Counted from the first letter of the stretch, positions 35,790 through 47,100 are shown. The stretch is DNA of 64,000 nucleotides from Harmonia axyridis (GCF_914767665.1 NC_059502.1:51380031-51444030), one strand, 5' to 3'. Translations and numbers: made by a program. Notes: generated from the sequence alone by a model not told the origin.

Positions 35790-36250
35790 CACGCTCTATT
35801 AGTGTGACGTCACACACCGCCCTTTTTGGGTTCTCCTGTCAGTATTCGGAATCCAAACAAATAAATTGTCATTCAAATTAGTACGGTGTCGTTGAAGGAA
35901 TTGGCTCATTTTCATAAATAAGAGTATTTGAGGAACGATTTCAGTATTAATTGATAGACAGAAGGAACGAGGTTAATACCAGTAAGTTTGAATCCTGTAT
36001 CATTCCCCAGATTTTGTAAAAAGCCGTGTTTATTAGTTGAACTTCAAGTTCGAACTTACTGGCATTAATCTCGTTCCTTCTGTCTATCAATTAATAGTAA
36101 AATCGTTCCTTAAATAATCTTATTTATTAAAATAAGCCAATTTCTTCAACGACAACGTACTAATTTGAATGACAATTTGTTTGTTTGGATTCCGAACACT
36201 GACAGGAGATCTAAAATGGCGGTGTGTGACGTCATCACTAATAGAGCGTA
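35790..36250. mobile_element. Foldback element with ~200-bp arms and GTGACGTCAC near its ends
   Basis: The left arm starts ACGCTCTATTAGTG and continues TGACGTCACACACCGCC; the right arm is its reverse complement with small differences, ending at AATAGAGCGT (36240-36249). Arms also share AATTGATAGACAGAAGGAAC and TGTCATTCAAATTAGTACG. The ~60-bp centre is unpaired. No frame. The GTGTGTGACGTCAC end block resembles that of the THAP-containing element at 39203-40976, suggesting a possible relationship. Confidence 0.88.
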
Positions 36251-37159
36251 CTGAGTATGGATCCTTACTCGGTACTTCCGATTATAAAACTATCATCAAT
36301 CGATAATACATTAGTAGGATCCAGACTCAGATACATTCGCATTTGCTTGGTTTGTGGGAGCCTCTAAACCTCATCGTTTGAGACCATTCCCAACTCAAAA
36401 TTCGAAAACTACAGACATTAGAAAAGAGGCGATATAAGAGATGCATTCTTCTAAGCGTGGATTCCATTCCCTGTTCCCGCCCATATTTTCCATTCCCAAA
36501 GAATTAATTCTGAAACGTCTCCGGCCATGTTCCCAGATTCCAATAACAAAGAAATGAATGAAAACTCTGCGAGCGATGGAGACGAAGAAACGCCGAATCG
36601 AAGAGGCTTGAGAACTTTTTCCCGCTCCTCTCTGGAATTATTCATGTCGAATATTTTGATGTTCGAGCTAGGAGTCGACCGAATCGGAGTTTGGTGTTTT
36701 TGCGGTCTCCATTTAGCGCAATTCCGAAAGTACGGTTCCCGCTTTGCGTAATACCGATGTGGGGAAAAGAATGGAATCCCGTTGCGTTATTGGATCGCGG
36801 TCGAAAATTATCATTTCGTAATTAGTTTACTGCGATGTTATCATTTTTTTTTTCGAGCGAAAAGTTTTCAGAGTGCCGGCTATACGATATACCAGCGTAT
36901 CTTATCTGCCAGTAATTTGAAAAACTGGCTTTTATAGAGTTCGATGTGCTCTTACCGAATTTCAATTTTGCCACCTTGAATCTTTGCCGTCCGCGCCGCC
37001 ATTTTGGAAAAATTGCACCCAAAATCAGTTTTATTTATTGGTAATACCTCCTTTTGACACATTTCATAACACAGTTATTCAATATTCAATATTCTACTAA
37101 AGGGCGTTAGAAAGATGATATTTCGTACTATAAAATCTTTTCCGACGGTTTTGTGATAA
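36251..37159. other. Partly CpG-richer stretch (36440-37020), unassigned
   Basis: Contains short frames on both strands (36527-36751 plus, 36822-37022 minus) with no recognised homology. CCGCGCCGCCATTTTGG lies at about 36990. Confidence 0.35.
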
Positions 37160-37790
37160 GTTGAATTTGAGCGTGCGTCAAAGATGGACACTACCAAAAA
37201 TAAAATATGCTATATTTAACAGTTCTTCCTCAATAGAGGAGAAACTGCAAGCCAGGCGGTTGAAAAGATAAATAGTGTTTATGGTTCTGATACTGTAACA
37301 ACCAATCATCGATTCAGTTCGGGTAATTTCGATGACAAAGATGCACCAAGCACTGGAACGCCATATATCGTAAATCATGGACATTATTGAGTCCGGTCGT
37401 CATGTAAGCACTGTTTCGATTGCCAAGAGCTAAATATTGCACAAAAACCGTTTGGAACCATTCGCATATAGCATAAGAAGAAGCTTGATGTATGGGTACC
37501 ACACGAGTTAACGCAAAAAAAACCTCATGAACCTAATTTCCATCTGCGAATCGCTGCTGAATCGCAACAAATTCGATTCATTTCATGAAGCGTTTGGTGA
37601 CTAGTGATGAAAAGTAGATCACTTACGACAACGTCAAGCAAAAACGGCCGTGGTCAAAACGATGGCCAAGCTACGATTGACTTCCAGGAATGTTTTGTTG
37701 TGTGTTTGGTGAGATTGATAGGGAATTATCTACTATGATCTAAGGTGAAGGCAGCATAAGTTACTTGCAAACACCTTCAGTGTGAAACCA
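37160..37790 (+). pseudogene. Mariner transposase, N-terminal half (cecropia/Hsmar1-like)
   Basis: The frame begins around 37183 and reads FFLNRGETASQAVEKINSVY, the first helix-turn-helix of mariner enzymes. After a frame change it gives KKLDVWVPHELTQKKPHEPN, the linker motif shared with Hsmar1-type mariners, and then LRIAAESQQIRFIS. The first-aspartate block (normally VTGDEKW) is degraded to VTSDEK followed by a stop, and the following KQKRPWSKRWPSYD-like block survives. The rest of the catalytic domain is missing. Its right end meets the capsid-like frame. Confidence 0.8.
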
Positions 37791-38471
37791 GCATAAAGCG
37801 CCTAGTTTATACAACACGATTACCAACAATTCGACGGTGAAACTCAAAGGTATCGCGAATATTTTAATATTGTCAATTCGGGAAGGAATAAAACTAATTG
37901 GAGCCAGACGGAAATATAGAAGGATCTCCATGGCAACTGGATCCTTATTCGGTATCACTAAACTGCTCGTGCTTTCTGCCGGTTGATATGGGGGGATCCC
38001 AACTGCATACATAAAATATGAGTTGACATACTGAAGTTTAGCGCTTTCTGGATTGTCTGAAAATGGGAATTTCATTCGGGCGAGGCGCAGACGATCCAGG
38101 GATAAGTTATATATGCTTTGAGCATATTCTAAACACATTATTCACTCCTAGCAGACCGAACTATTCGATACGGGGGGATAAAAGGATTCGCCTCTGTATG
38201 TGAGCTCGGTTGAAAGACCAACAATTTCAACGGAATCCTTGGTATGCCTTTCGGGAATATCCCGTTGGTTCAGGAATGCCGGAACATGGAATGATTCATT
38301 CAACGTAATACGTTTTTGTCGTGGTGCTGCATTATGGGGTGTTTCGGGGAATTCGGTAGTGTTTTGATTCGTGTGCGGAATCGAATAGTTTATCGGTTTT
38401 TTGGTCAGTTGTTCGGAGCTAGGCTCAGGAAATGGGACTCTACAAAACTTCTCATTCAGAGGGATTTCCAA
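37761..38471 (-). pseudogene. Decayed reading frame, possibly from an endogenous densovirus-like capsid gene
   Basis: On the minus strand one frame stays open for about 108 codons (38471-38148). It meets TAG and TGA within three codons, then continues in the same frame for 125 codons to 37761. Two clustered stops in an otherwise open ~237-codon frame suggest a former gene. The second half contains LRLARMKFPF, QYVNSYFMYAVGIPPYQP and NKDPVAMEILLYFRLAPISF. The spacing of these blocks reminds me of invertebrate densovirus structural proteins, but that is recall of a pattern and not a match I can test. The first half is proline- and asparagine-rich. Both ends abut mariner remnants. It could instead be an unknown host or transposon gene. 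Confidence 0.35.
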
Positions 38472-39060
38472 TAAGAGGTTTCATTTCGAATGGCCCACTA
38501 TCTGGGCAGCTCTCACTTTTGAAGCTGTCACTACTCAAAATGGAATGATACACGCTTCAACGACGCATTGAAATCGTTGAAATTTGCTAAAGATACAGAA
38601 AATTTTACAATCATAATTCGCAAAACTGAAGCACTTTCGGTTCTTTTGGGTAGTCGTGAAGCACTTTCTCTGTCAGAAATAGTGAATCAGGTGAAAAAAT
38701 TTGATCTGTTGAGACAGGTTAGTGATGTTTGAAACCCGAACCGTGTGCGTTACTTTAGAACAACCGTTAATAAAGCTGCTGTAGTCCGCAGTATTGAACA
38801 AAATCCATCAGGTTTGTCGATTCCTAATTGATCTTGGGAATGAGGCATTACACCATATTTCGCATAAAGACTGATGTTTTAAGATCGGTCTCAAGACTTT
38901 TCAGTTAATACAAGAACTCAAGCCAGTCTATCGTAGAAATGCTTTAAAATGATCCAAATTTCGATCGAAAAATTATCATCAGTGATGGCGACTATTTTCA
39001 CCACGGAAGCTAAGTTAATGAAGCAGAATGGACTAGTTTGGTGATGTTGATAATACTATA
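38467..39060 (+). pseudogene. Mariner transposon, 5' half (family F, copy 1)
   Basis: The start TTCCAATAAGAGGTTTCATT matches the start of the copy at 50278. The transposase frame reads LLRQVSDV, then a stop, then NPNRVRYFRTTVNKAAVVRS and IEQNPSG, the N-terminal helix-turn-helix region. It proceeds through shifts to LIQELKPVYRRNALK and ends around the first catalytic region, where the usual aspartate motif is replaced by FTTEAKL. The rest is missing. It inserted directly next to, or into, the capsid-like frame. Confidence 0.8.
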
Positions 39061-39202
39061 TTTGACACGATATAATTAAAATATAGAGCAAAACTGATAA
39101 ATCAGTGAAAAAATTTTGAAAATCCATCAATGAATTACTGAGAAATAGATTATTCAAATTTACGTATTTTAGCGCGGAACGTCTTTGGTCTCTGACTCGT
39201 CT
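39061..39202. other. Short AT-rich spacer
   Basis: Nothing recognised; leads into the GTGACGTCAC end of the next element. Confidence 0.3.
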
Positions 39203-39335
39203 GTGACGTCACGCCACTTGCCTGTGATCACTACACCATAAATTACGTTTGAATACTTAGCCGCGCCAAGGCTCTCGCGCCGTTTGTAGTTGTACAGTGT
39301 TGTTTTAACTCGAGTTTTGTTTTTATGTCAACATA

Positions 39336-39466
39336 ATGGAAGAAGGCTTCGTGAAAGAACAAAGTGACAATTTGCCTAAAATAGATATATTCGCAGTGAT
39401 GGAGTTTTTTTCTTCAAATCCATCTTATGTCAGTGCTGAAATAAAAGGAGTTAAACTTTTCACACA
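39336..39466 (+). pseudogene. N-terminus of a MEEGF-type transposon protein (candidate SWIM/YqaJ nuclease partner)
   Basis: Starting at the ATG at 39336, the frame reads MEEGFVKEQSDNLPKIDIF and then FFSSNPSYVSAEIKGVK, which I recognise as the opening of a large insect family of transposon-borne proteins that continue into a SWIM zinc finger and a YqaJ-like nuclease domain. Only ~44 codons remain. It runs into the (TAGA)n tail of the LINE, where a stop appears at 39477-39479. Upstream sequence is CG-rich (TTAGCCGCGCCAAGG), as expected of a promoter. The assignment rests on family memory and needs a search. Confidence 0.5.
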
Positions 39467-40698
39467 CATAGATAGATAGATAGATAGATAATATATTTAT
39501 CCTGAATGACATTACATTAATGTATAGGACACGTCAATACTTAATACAAATAGTAAATAAAAATAAATACTAAATTAACTGATTTTAGTTGAAAAATATT
39601 CATCCAGGTTATAGAAACAATTGAGAAACATAATTTTGGTAACTTCCTTCTTGAATTTCGATGGATTCAAGGACTTGATCCAGTTTGGTAAATGGTTGAA
39701 CAGCTTGATCCCCACATATGTTGGAGACGATTCAAATCTAGATGTCTTATGGGTCGGAATACAGATGGTGAAATTGTGCCGTGTGTTGTATTCATGGAAA
39801 CCAGAAGTTGTATCCAGCTCCGGCAACTTACTGTGAACAAACAGCAGACAGTTCAAAATATAAATGCAAGGCAATGGAAGGATTCTATGTTGGATGAAGA
39901 TCGGCCTGCATGATTCTCGAGGTCTTAGGTTGAATATAAGTCGAATACACCTTTTTTGAGTTATGAAAATTCTGCTACTCGATGCTGAATTACCCCAAAG
40001 GACAACATTATACTTCAAATGGGCAAAAACCAGGGCGTAATAGACGGCAAGCAAACCCTCCAGAGGCAGCGAGTTCTTGAGGCGACTTAGAGCAAAAAAG
40101 GACCCATTTAATTTTTTGCTAAGATGATCAATATGGTAGTGCCATCTCAAACTGCTGTCAACGTGCACTCCCAGAAATTTAACGCTATCAGTTGACTTAA
40201 GTTTACTGTCTTTGCATTCGATAACAAAAGGCACTTGAGGAATAGATTCTCTTAATTGGAAATGAATTATCTCTGTTTTGCTTAAATTCAACATGAGTGA
40301 GTTTCGATAGCACCAATCGGAAAATTGCTGGATAAGTCTGTTGCATTTATTTTCAAGCTCTTCCTTTGTTCTCCCTGAGACCCCCATCGACGTGTCATCA
40401 GCGAAAAGAGTGATAGAGTCGGCCTTAATAAAATCAGAAACATCGTTAACGAATAACAAAAAGATTAAAGGTCCCAATACAGATCCTTGAGGTACTCCCA
40501 TAGATAGAGGATAACTTTCCGACCTGCAACTCTTATTCTCAACAAAGATACTGCGGTCAGACAGAAAACTAGAGATCCACCTCAGAAAAACTCCTCTAAA
40601 TCCCATACTGTACATTTTATCCTCAATGAAGGAGAACTGCAAACAGTCGAATGCTCGCGAGAGATCAAAAAATAAAGTAAATATCTTCATGATCTTCA
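39467..40698 (-). mobile_element. 5'-truncated LINE with a tetranucleotide tail
   Basis: The minus-strand element starts near 40698, at the end of the THAP gene, and ends in a TCTA repeat (39467-39491), the 3' tail. It contains an uninterrupted RT-containing frame and a short 3' untranslated region. Insertion took place between the two genes of the host transposon. I could not find clear target duplications, perhaps because of a deletion on insertion. Confidence 0.85.
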
Positions 40699-40699
40699 T
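39575..40699 (-). CDS. LINE reverse-transcriptase ORF, C-terminal two-thirds (5' truncated)
   Basis: A 374-codon frame without stops or shifts. It begins inside the RT domain at LFFDLSRAFDCLQ (palm block A, with its aspartates) and continues to GVPQGSVLGPLIFLLFVNDV (block B) and LFADDTS (catalytic block C). After these come SKTEIIHF and KFLGVHVDSSLRW, the thumb, and the C-terminal region with QKRCIRLIFNLRPRESC, NTRHN and GIKLFNHLPNWIK. This order is typical of Jockey/CR1 LINEs. The upstream endonuclease and fingers are missing, and the reported first residue is simply where the truncated copy begins; no true start codon is expected. Preservation of a clean frame suggests a fairly recent insertion. 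It cannot retrotranspose by itself. Confidence 0.9.
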   Translation of the reverse strand: MKIMKIFTLFFDLSRAFDCLQFSFIEDKMYSMGFRGVFLRWISSFLSDRSIFVENKSCRSESYPLSMGVPQGSVLGPLIFLLFVNDVSDFIKADSITLFADDTSMGVSGRTKEELENKCNRLIQQFSDWCYRNSLMLNLSKTEIIHFQLRESIPQVPFVIECKDSKLKSTDSVKFLGVHVDSSLRWHYHIDHLSKKLNGSFFALSRLKNSLPLEGLLAVYYALVFAHLKYNVVLWGNSASSSRIFITQKRCIRLIFNLRPRESCRPIFIQHRILPLPCIYILNCLLFVHSKLPELDTTSGFHEYNTRHNFTICIPTHKTSRFESSPTYVGIKLFNHLPNWIKSLNPSKFKKEVTKIMFLNCFYNLDEYFSTKIS

Positions 40700-40869
40700 G
40701 AAGCAGTTTTAGGTCCAATTAAGTCACGCCTCATTAATTTGCACCACTTCTTCTTTTGACTCATGTCATTTAGTACATGAAAAAACAATTTATTGGGGTT
40801 TTTAATTGTCGTGCTTGCACACATAGGCACAATACAATATTTGTAGGATTTTTTTTTTATTTCAGCCAT
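40696..40869 (-). pseudogene. THAP zinc-finger N-terminus, truncated
   Basis: From an ATG at 40867-40869 (minus) the frame gives MAEIKKKSYKYCIVPMCAST, then NKLFFHVLNDMSQKKKWCKL and MRRDLIGPKTAS. This matches the first part of a THAP DNA-binding domain: C-x4-C, the NKLFF phenylalanine block and the KKWC/M-RRD stretch. The domain's downstream C-x2-H pair is missing because the gene is cut where the LINE begins. THAP domains are used by several animal transposases to bind their own ends. Its outward position next to the right-hand terminus supports a transposon origin. Confidence 0.75.
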
Positions 40870-41157
40870 CGTGTAACGAACAAAACACGACACGAACGGC
40901 ACAAGTGATTGTACACCAATGAATTCGTAAGCACTCTGCGAATACCAGTCGCCTCGTTTAAGTAGCGTGACGTCACACACTAGACGCTGCGTACTATGAA
41001 ATTATTCTTCTAAGCGCAACTTCAAAGTCCCATAACTTTTTCATTTCTAAAGATATTTCAATGATTCTTCCACATTTTTGTTTCATTTTACTTAAATTTT
41101 TAGAATTAATCCTTAACAAAAAAATGAAAACTAGTCCATTGTCTCATTTAGAGTTCG

Positions 41158-41455
41158 GAAAATCCAAGATTGATGGTTGAAGAGCCTAGCCATCTTCGAC
41201 GTGTCACAGTTTTAGCATAGTATAACGAATTCTTTGTACTATGGTTTTAGGGCTGGTGGTGTTATTGGACCTTTCTCATTGCAAAATCAGGCTGGTGCAA
41301 CTGTAACGGTGAATGAATTGCAGTATCGAGCAATGGTTAACGATTTTTTATGGCGGGAATGGGAGATACTGATGTGGATTTCCTTTATTTTCAACAAGAC
41401 GACGCTACGTGTCACACTGGTTAATCTGACAATAGTAAAGTGAACACTTTTGGAG
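41158..41455 (+). pseudogene. Mariner transposase fragment around the second aspartate (family G)
   Basis: The frame reads NPRLMVEEPSHLRRVTV, then a stop, then FRAGGVIGPFSLQNQAGATV, TVNELQYRAMVNDFLW and, after a shift, QQDDATCHT with the second catalytic aspartate. The pattern matches the A-family mariner at 57365 (NPQVYVETPLHPEKLTVW...GGIIGPYFF) but is clearly diverged. No terminal repeats are identified. Dead fragment. Confidence 0.8.
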
Positions 41456-43182
41456 TCCTAACTCAAACTTGTTAATCTCCAGAAAAGTCAATATTGGATA
41501 TTCGCACTAAGTTCGGCGAATAACCTGGCCATCTGGTCGGTTTGTAATGAGATTATATCAGTGGCGTACGGTATATCAATTCAATTTCACTCACTCCCAG
41601 AAATCTAATATTCACGTTTTCAATTACAAGAAACGTGATATTATCAATAAATGCAGATATCTTCAAATATTCCAATACATTTTTATGAAACCACTTCGAG
41701 ATAAGTGTTCATGTAATAACATGGCTATCCAATTTTTCGTTCAAAAAATCGATAATGATATTAGATAAAAGTTTATGCCTTTTGTGGTAAGATACAATTA
41801 CTCATCTTGATAAGTGTGGTTCAATTTTGTTTCCGATACTATGCAATGTGGTATTAAACGAAATTAAAGAGCTTATCTTAAAAGCTCTAGAATGCCACAT
41901 AATATGGGAAGATAGTTCAGTATTTGAAAAGGAACTATAATTTCCCAAATTCCTTATTTAATGAAGATAGTTCGAAAATTGCGACCTGTACCTTATCATC
42001 AACAAATTTAGGGACCTAAAAAAGTCGAACAATTTTTCGAACTTACGGTTTATATCTCTTCAAACCGTATTCATAATCCAAAAATTACGACCTCAGATCG
42101 ACTTAAAACCATTCTACACGAATTTTTAAACCACGTTAATCATGAAATAGGAGTCTCCAACCTTTGTTTTAGCCAAGCTGGCGCATATGACAAGGTGATT
42201 TCGATGCTTTTCAATTATAAAAACACGCATAGGTTCATTAGCATTACATCAGTTCTCACGAAATAATTTAACACGTAGGTAAAAAATTCAGTGATTTTTA
42301 TTACATTGAATTATGTCCTACGGGTGTGAAACAAGGTACAAAATCCATTTATTCACTAACAGAAACACAACAGGTGTAAGTCTCGGTGTAGGTATTCCAA
42401 ACAGATAAAATACCAGTGACCTAGTGGGTTCGACTATGAAATCATGTAATTAGGGGCTGTCTGATGTTCAGTAATTATTTTCGTAATACCATTCAATATC
42501 CGATGCCTGGAGCAATATCTGAAGGAATAGCACTTCATTCAATGAGTCCTAGGCTTAGTGGGTAAAATAATGTTTTTTTTTATTAAATTCGACTTCATTC
42601 ATCAACATAATCATCTTCAAAATTGCTACATGTACTCTAACCTCGACTCCAACGCTCCTCTAACTTTACAATTGCTTTTCTGTAGAAAGATTAGTCTTTG
42701 CTTCTCGAAATTTTAGTTGAAAAAATATATTTAGATGATTGAATAAGCTCGTTTAATTTTTGAATTCCTATTTTTTCTAATATCCATATTTCTAACATGA
42801 AACAAACATTTGAAGATAATTCAAATCACGATTCAAATTAAAGAAGTTAATTCAATCATAGCCATCTAAATGTATTATTTTAACTTCGGCGAATATAATG
42901 TAAATGTAGATATAACTCCGAAATTATAGCCTTCAGGTAGAGGGAACTACTTTACATGAAAAATATTCAGTATTTCTTGAGGATTTCGAAATTCTTATAA
43001 TTTACAGGGTGATCACATTTGAGTTAATAATTATTCCAGAAAAAAAAAGGTTTGACAACAATGTAAATACCATTATAATATCGGCCATATCATCCTCGTA
43101 CCCAAATCTATGAAAATCATTCGTTCCATGCTTGGAACTTGCTCTGTTTAGTGAATTTAGGGACGTATTCGTCATCAGTGAG
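41456..43182. other. AT-rich stretch without recognised genes
   Basis: Short frames only. TTTACAGGGTGATCAC near 43006 looks like an element terminus, but no partner end was found. Confidence 0.35.
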
Positions 43183-43226
43183 TCGAACCCTCGGTCGAAC
43201 CGGAGGTTGAACCCGAGGTCGAACCA
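43183..43226. repeat. 12-bp tandem repeat, 3.7 copies
   Basis: Units TCGAACCCTCGG, TCGAACCGGAGG, TTGAACCCGAGG and TCGAACCA follow one another. They lie in unique-looking DNA just upstream of the BEL insertion. Alternate units are partly inverted, so the run can also pair as short hairpins. Confidence 0.75.
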
Positions 43227-43331
43227 TCAAAAATAGAAATTAAAGACATTGTAGAAAAATGATTGAGCTGTCAGTTCGGGGAACGAGCGCTCATAAATGA
43301 ATACAAACCGAAACGGGGATGTCAACCCAAC

Positions 43332-43742
43332 TGTTGCGTCAAGTGAAATTCACACAAACTTTACGGACAGTTGAATATTCACAAAAACGCATTTTAGGTC
43401 GAAAAGCCAACCCCTGCAGGTATCAGCGAGGGCTAAAAATAGAACTGGAACTTCCTTGGCGCCAGGAGCCACATATGGTCATCCTGAAGTCACATCGTAG
43501 GAACAAAGGAATGAGGACGTGGACCAATCAGGGACCTGGATGGCGCTTTGGTATGCAGAATCCAAGGCGACGATTACCATCCCCGGGAAATTGGGGTACC
43601 ATAGAACGCCAGTACGCTTGTAGCTGTTAACTTGCAAACATATAACTTGTACAGACAAATTCATTAAAGTAGTTAAGAAATCCGGTGTTTCATTATCCCA
43701 ATTTAATAGAATTACAGTTGATCGATTCAACACCAAAAAACA
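43332..43742 (+). repeat. 5' LTR of the BEL/Pao element
   Basis: 411 bp with TG...CA ends, matching the 3' LTR along its length by eye. Should contain the promoter and polyadenylation signals, which I cannot place with confidence. A 103-codon frame crosses it and is identical in both LTRs, but it is not a known LTR protein. Confidence 0.97.
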
Positions 43743-43743
43743 T

Positions 43744-43760
43744 TGGTCCTTCGAGCCGGA
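43744..43760 (+). other. Primer-binding site, tRNA-Tyr type
   Basis: TGGTCCTTCGAGCCGGA, one base after the LTR, is complementary to the 3' end (CCA included) of insect tRNA-Tyr as I know that sequence. This primes minus-strand DNA synthesis. Confidence 0.85.
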
Positions 43761-44145
43761 TAGTGAACATTGCGAAAGATTTCGACGGGTAGTGTTGTAA
43801 AATCGGGAAACAACGCTAAGGTGTACAAGTGCAAACGGTAGCAGAGTTCAGCGTATTCAAGGCATTTTGGTGTTCCATTTGGGGAGAACACAGCAACACA
43901 ATCAACGCAACAGCGTAATCAAGGCAGATTTCGGAGTTCCACCTGGGGGACAATACAAACGGACACATAGGATTACTGGTTACCCAGCAGCAGATTGGTA
44001 GCTAGCTATAATCATTCAAGGTACAGAAAAAGGACGGATTGTGAGTACATTTTCCTTTCCTTCCTCATTCACTTTGGTACGATTTATCAGTGCATTGACT
44101 GGTTGAAATTATTAAATAAGTTAGACTCTCATTATTTCTCAAAAA
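43761..44145 (+). other. BEL/Pao leader region
   Basis: 385 bases of untranslated leader between the primer site and the start codon. Holds two related blocks (GGTGTTCCATTTGGGGAGAA and GGAGTTCCACCTGGGGGACA at about 43868 and 43929), possibly part of a packaging signal. Confidence 0.6.
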
Positions 44146-47100
44146 ATGTCGGAATTGAATGTTTTAATTAAACGCAGAGGTGTAGTTAAAGCTCAATTAA
44201 CTCGATTTGAATCCTTTTTGAAGACTATCGAGTCAGAAAAGGCAGGCCAAATCCCGGCACGGTTAGAAAAATGCAAAGAGTTGTGGAACGAGTTCGAAAA
44301 TTTGCAAATACAAATTGAAGAACTCGACATCAATCATCCTGACTTGCAGGAACAAGAAAGAATCGAGTTTCAGGATGCGTATTTTGAATCAATTGCTCTC
44401 GCGGATACAAAGATCTCGCAATTCATGAAGGGTTCACTTTGCTCAAGTGAAAATTCAATAGCGGAAAGAAATGTCAAATTGCCCACAATGCAAATTCCAG
44501 AGTTTCAAGGTTCTTACAAAAACTGGTTAGAGTTCTATGATAGTTTTAATGCGTTAATACATTTAAACAAGGGATTAACGGACATCCAAAAGTTCTATTA
44601 TTTGAAGAATGCTCTTAAAGGCGATGCGGCGGAAGTCATTCGGTCTTTAGAAGTTTCGTCTGACAACTATAACGAGGCCTGGTCATTGCTCAAGACCAGA
44701 TTTGAGAACAAAAAGATGATCGCATTGAATCACATAGAATCTCTCTATAACTTTCCGCCCATAATGAAAGAATCATATGGTCAAATCAGGAAATTTTTAG
44801 ACGAAATTAGAAGGGATTTGAGGGCTCTTAGGTCATTGGGTCAGCCGGTAGATCATTGGGATACTTTACTAATTTTTACTCTCGAGGCCAAATTAGATCC
44901 TGTCACAAGAAGGGAATGGCAAAAATCGGGTAAAGTGAATAAATTCGCGAGCATGGAAGAGTTTTTACAATTTTTAGAGGAAAGGTGCGTTCTTCTTGAA
45001 ACAATAGAGTCGAATAGAACAGGGGTACAAAGCGATAAATCAAGGTTTGAAAGAACATCGAAGGCGTTCATGTCATCTTTCAAGTCATGTACAATTTGCA
45101 AGGAAAACCACCCTTTATTCATTTGTAAAAAATTCTTGGGACTTTCAATAAATGAACGGCGAAATGAAGTCAAACGTTCAAATTGTTGTCGAAACTGTCT
45201 CCAGCAGGGACATTGGGCGCAAGACTGTAAACGTAGCGGTTGCAGGTACTGCGGAAATAAGCACAACACTTTGTTGCATGTAATTAGTCAACCGCAAAAA
45301 TCACAACAAAGGGATGATATTCCGGCAATGGGAGCTCCAGGGGGCTCGTCTCACAATTATCCATGTGTCACGGAAGGGCATCCCTCAATTCGGGGTCTTG
45401 GGAATACTGACGGTCAAGGAGTTCCGAAGGTCGTTAATGTAGAGTCGGCACACAATTTTGCGGTCAGACAAGGATCAGACGTTCTATTGTCAACGGCAAT
45501 CGTTTACATTGCGGGTTCGGACGGAAAACTACATCGGGGTAGGATGCTTTTAGATTCTGGAAGTCAGTCCAATTTTGTCACGAGAGAATTCGCTGAAAAA
45601 CTGAACCTATCACGCATTCGGGTAAATATACCAGTCGTTGGTATCGGAAACGTAATGTCTCATATAAAATATTCGATTAATATGTCAGTTCATTCAAGGT
45701 TCAAGGACTTTAAATTCAATTCTACGTTTCTTGTTATAGAAAAGATAACTGACAGTATTCCAACAAGAAAAATCGACACAAGTCGACTCAACATTCCAAA
45801 AAATATCAACTTGGCAGATGAGTCTTTTGCAGAGCCCGATAAAATCGATGGGATATTGGGTGTCTCTATATTTTGGGATTTAATCTGTGCGGGTCAAATC
45901 AATTTAGGTAGGGGGGAACCATCGCTACAAAAAACGCGGTTGGGTTGGATCATAGCCGGACAAATAAATGGGAAGGTGTCGGATTCAAGAAGGAAGAAGG
46001 TAGTTTGTAACCTTTCAACAAATGTTGCTTTAGAGGAGCAAATTCAAAAATTTTGGGAACTCGAGGAATTCGGTCATGAAAAAAGGTTTTCTAAAGAGGA
46101 AGCTCAGTGTGAACAAGGATTCAGGAAAAGCACAAAAAGGAATCAAGAGGGAAGATTTGTTGTTGAACTTCCCTTTAGAACAAATATTGACGAATTAGGG
46201 GAGTCATTCAAAATGGCTCATAGGCGGTTAATGCATATGGAGCGAAAATTAGAAAAAACTCCACAGATTAAAGAACAATATCATCAATTTATGCGTGAAT
46301 ACATCGAGATGGGTCATATGTCTAAGGTCAATGACACGGAATTCGCGGATACTCATAATCATACTAATTATTTACCCCATCATGGGGTGTACAAGGAAGA
46401 CTCCTTAACAACGAAGTGCAGAGTGGTATTTGATGGCTCTGCAGCAACAAGTACGGGAGTTTCCTTGAATAACGTTCTCATGGTTGGGCCTCAACTACAG
46501 GACACACTTTTTAGTATCACATTAAGATTTCGCAAGCACAATGTGGTTATTACTGCGGATATCGAAAAAATGTTTCGGCAAGTCCTAATTAAGGAAGAAC
46601 ATCGGGATCTCCAGCGGATTCTGTGGCGGTTTTCTGCAGAGCAATCAGTTGAGACTTACAAACTCAACACGATCACTTATGGGACAGGGCCCGCAAGTTA
46701 TCTCGCTGTCAGATGTTTACAGCAGTTGGCTCATGATTGTAACGAGCAATATCCAGAGGCTAGTCGCGTTATCTTGAAGGATTTTTATATGGATGATCTA
46801 TTGTCAGGTGCCCAAACAGTCGAACAGGCAAGGGTGCTTAAACAGGAAATAGATCAGGTTTTGCAAACAGCTGGATTTATTCTTCGCAAATGGACATCAA
46901 ACATGAAAGAGGTTTTTTCCGATGAAGAGAAAAGGGGTAAGGAAATTGAGCATTACATAGCAGAGGGTTCATCGACTAAGACACTCGGTCTGTTGTGGAA
47001 TGCAGAAGAAGATACTCTGCATTACAAAATTAAGTTTGACAAAACCCAGGCCAGGGTAACAAAAAGGACAATTTTGGGGGTAATAGCCCAGATTTTTGAC

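Larger units (their letters stand above)
39203..40976. mobile_element. Remnant of a two-gene DNA transposon (THAP plus MEEGF-type protein), split by a LINE
   Basis: The left side has TGTGACGTCACGCCACTT and the right side its reverse complement with one change, at 39202-39219 and 40960-40977, acting as inverted ends. Just inside the left end a plus-strand gene begins; just inside the right end a minus-strand THAP-domain gene begins, so the genes face each other. The middle of both genes is missing and a LINE occupies the gap. The arrangement fits ISL2EU-like elements, which carry a THAP protein and a YqaJ-type nuclease, but neither catalytic domain is present here to confirm it. Confidence 0.6.

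Noticed and set aside
43319..43630. 103-residue frame, repeated at 49357-49725
   Set aside because: Lies within the LTRs; identical because the LTRs are identical, and does not match known LTR-encoded proteins.
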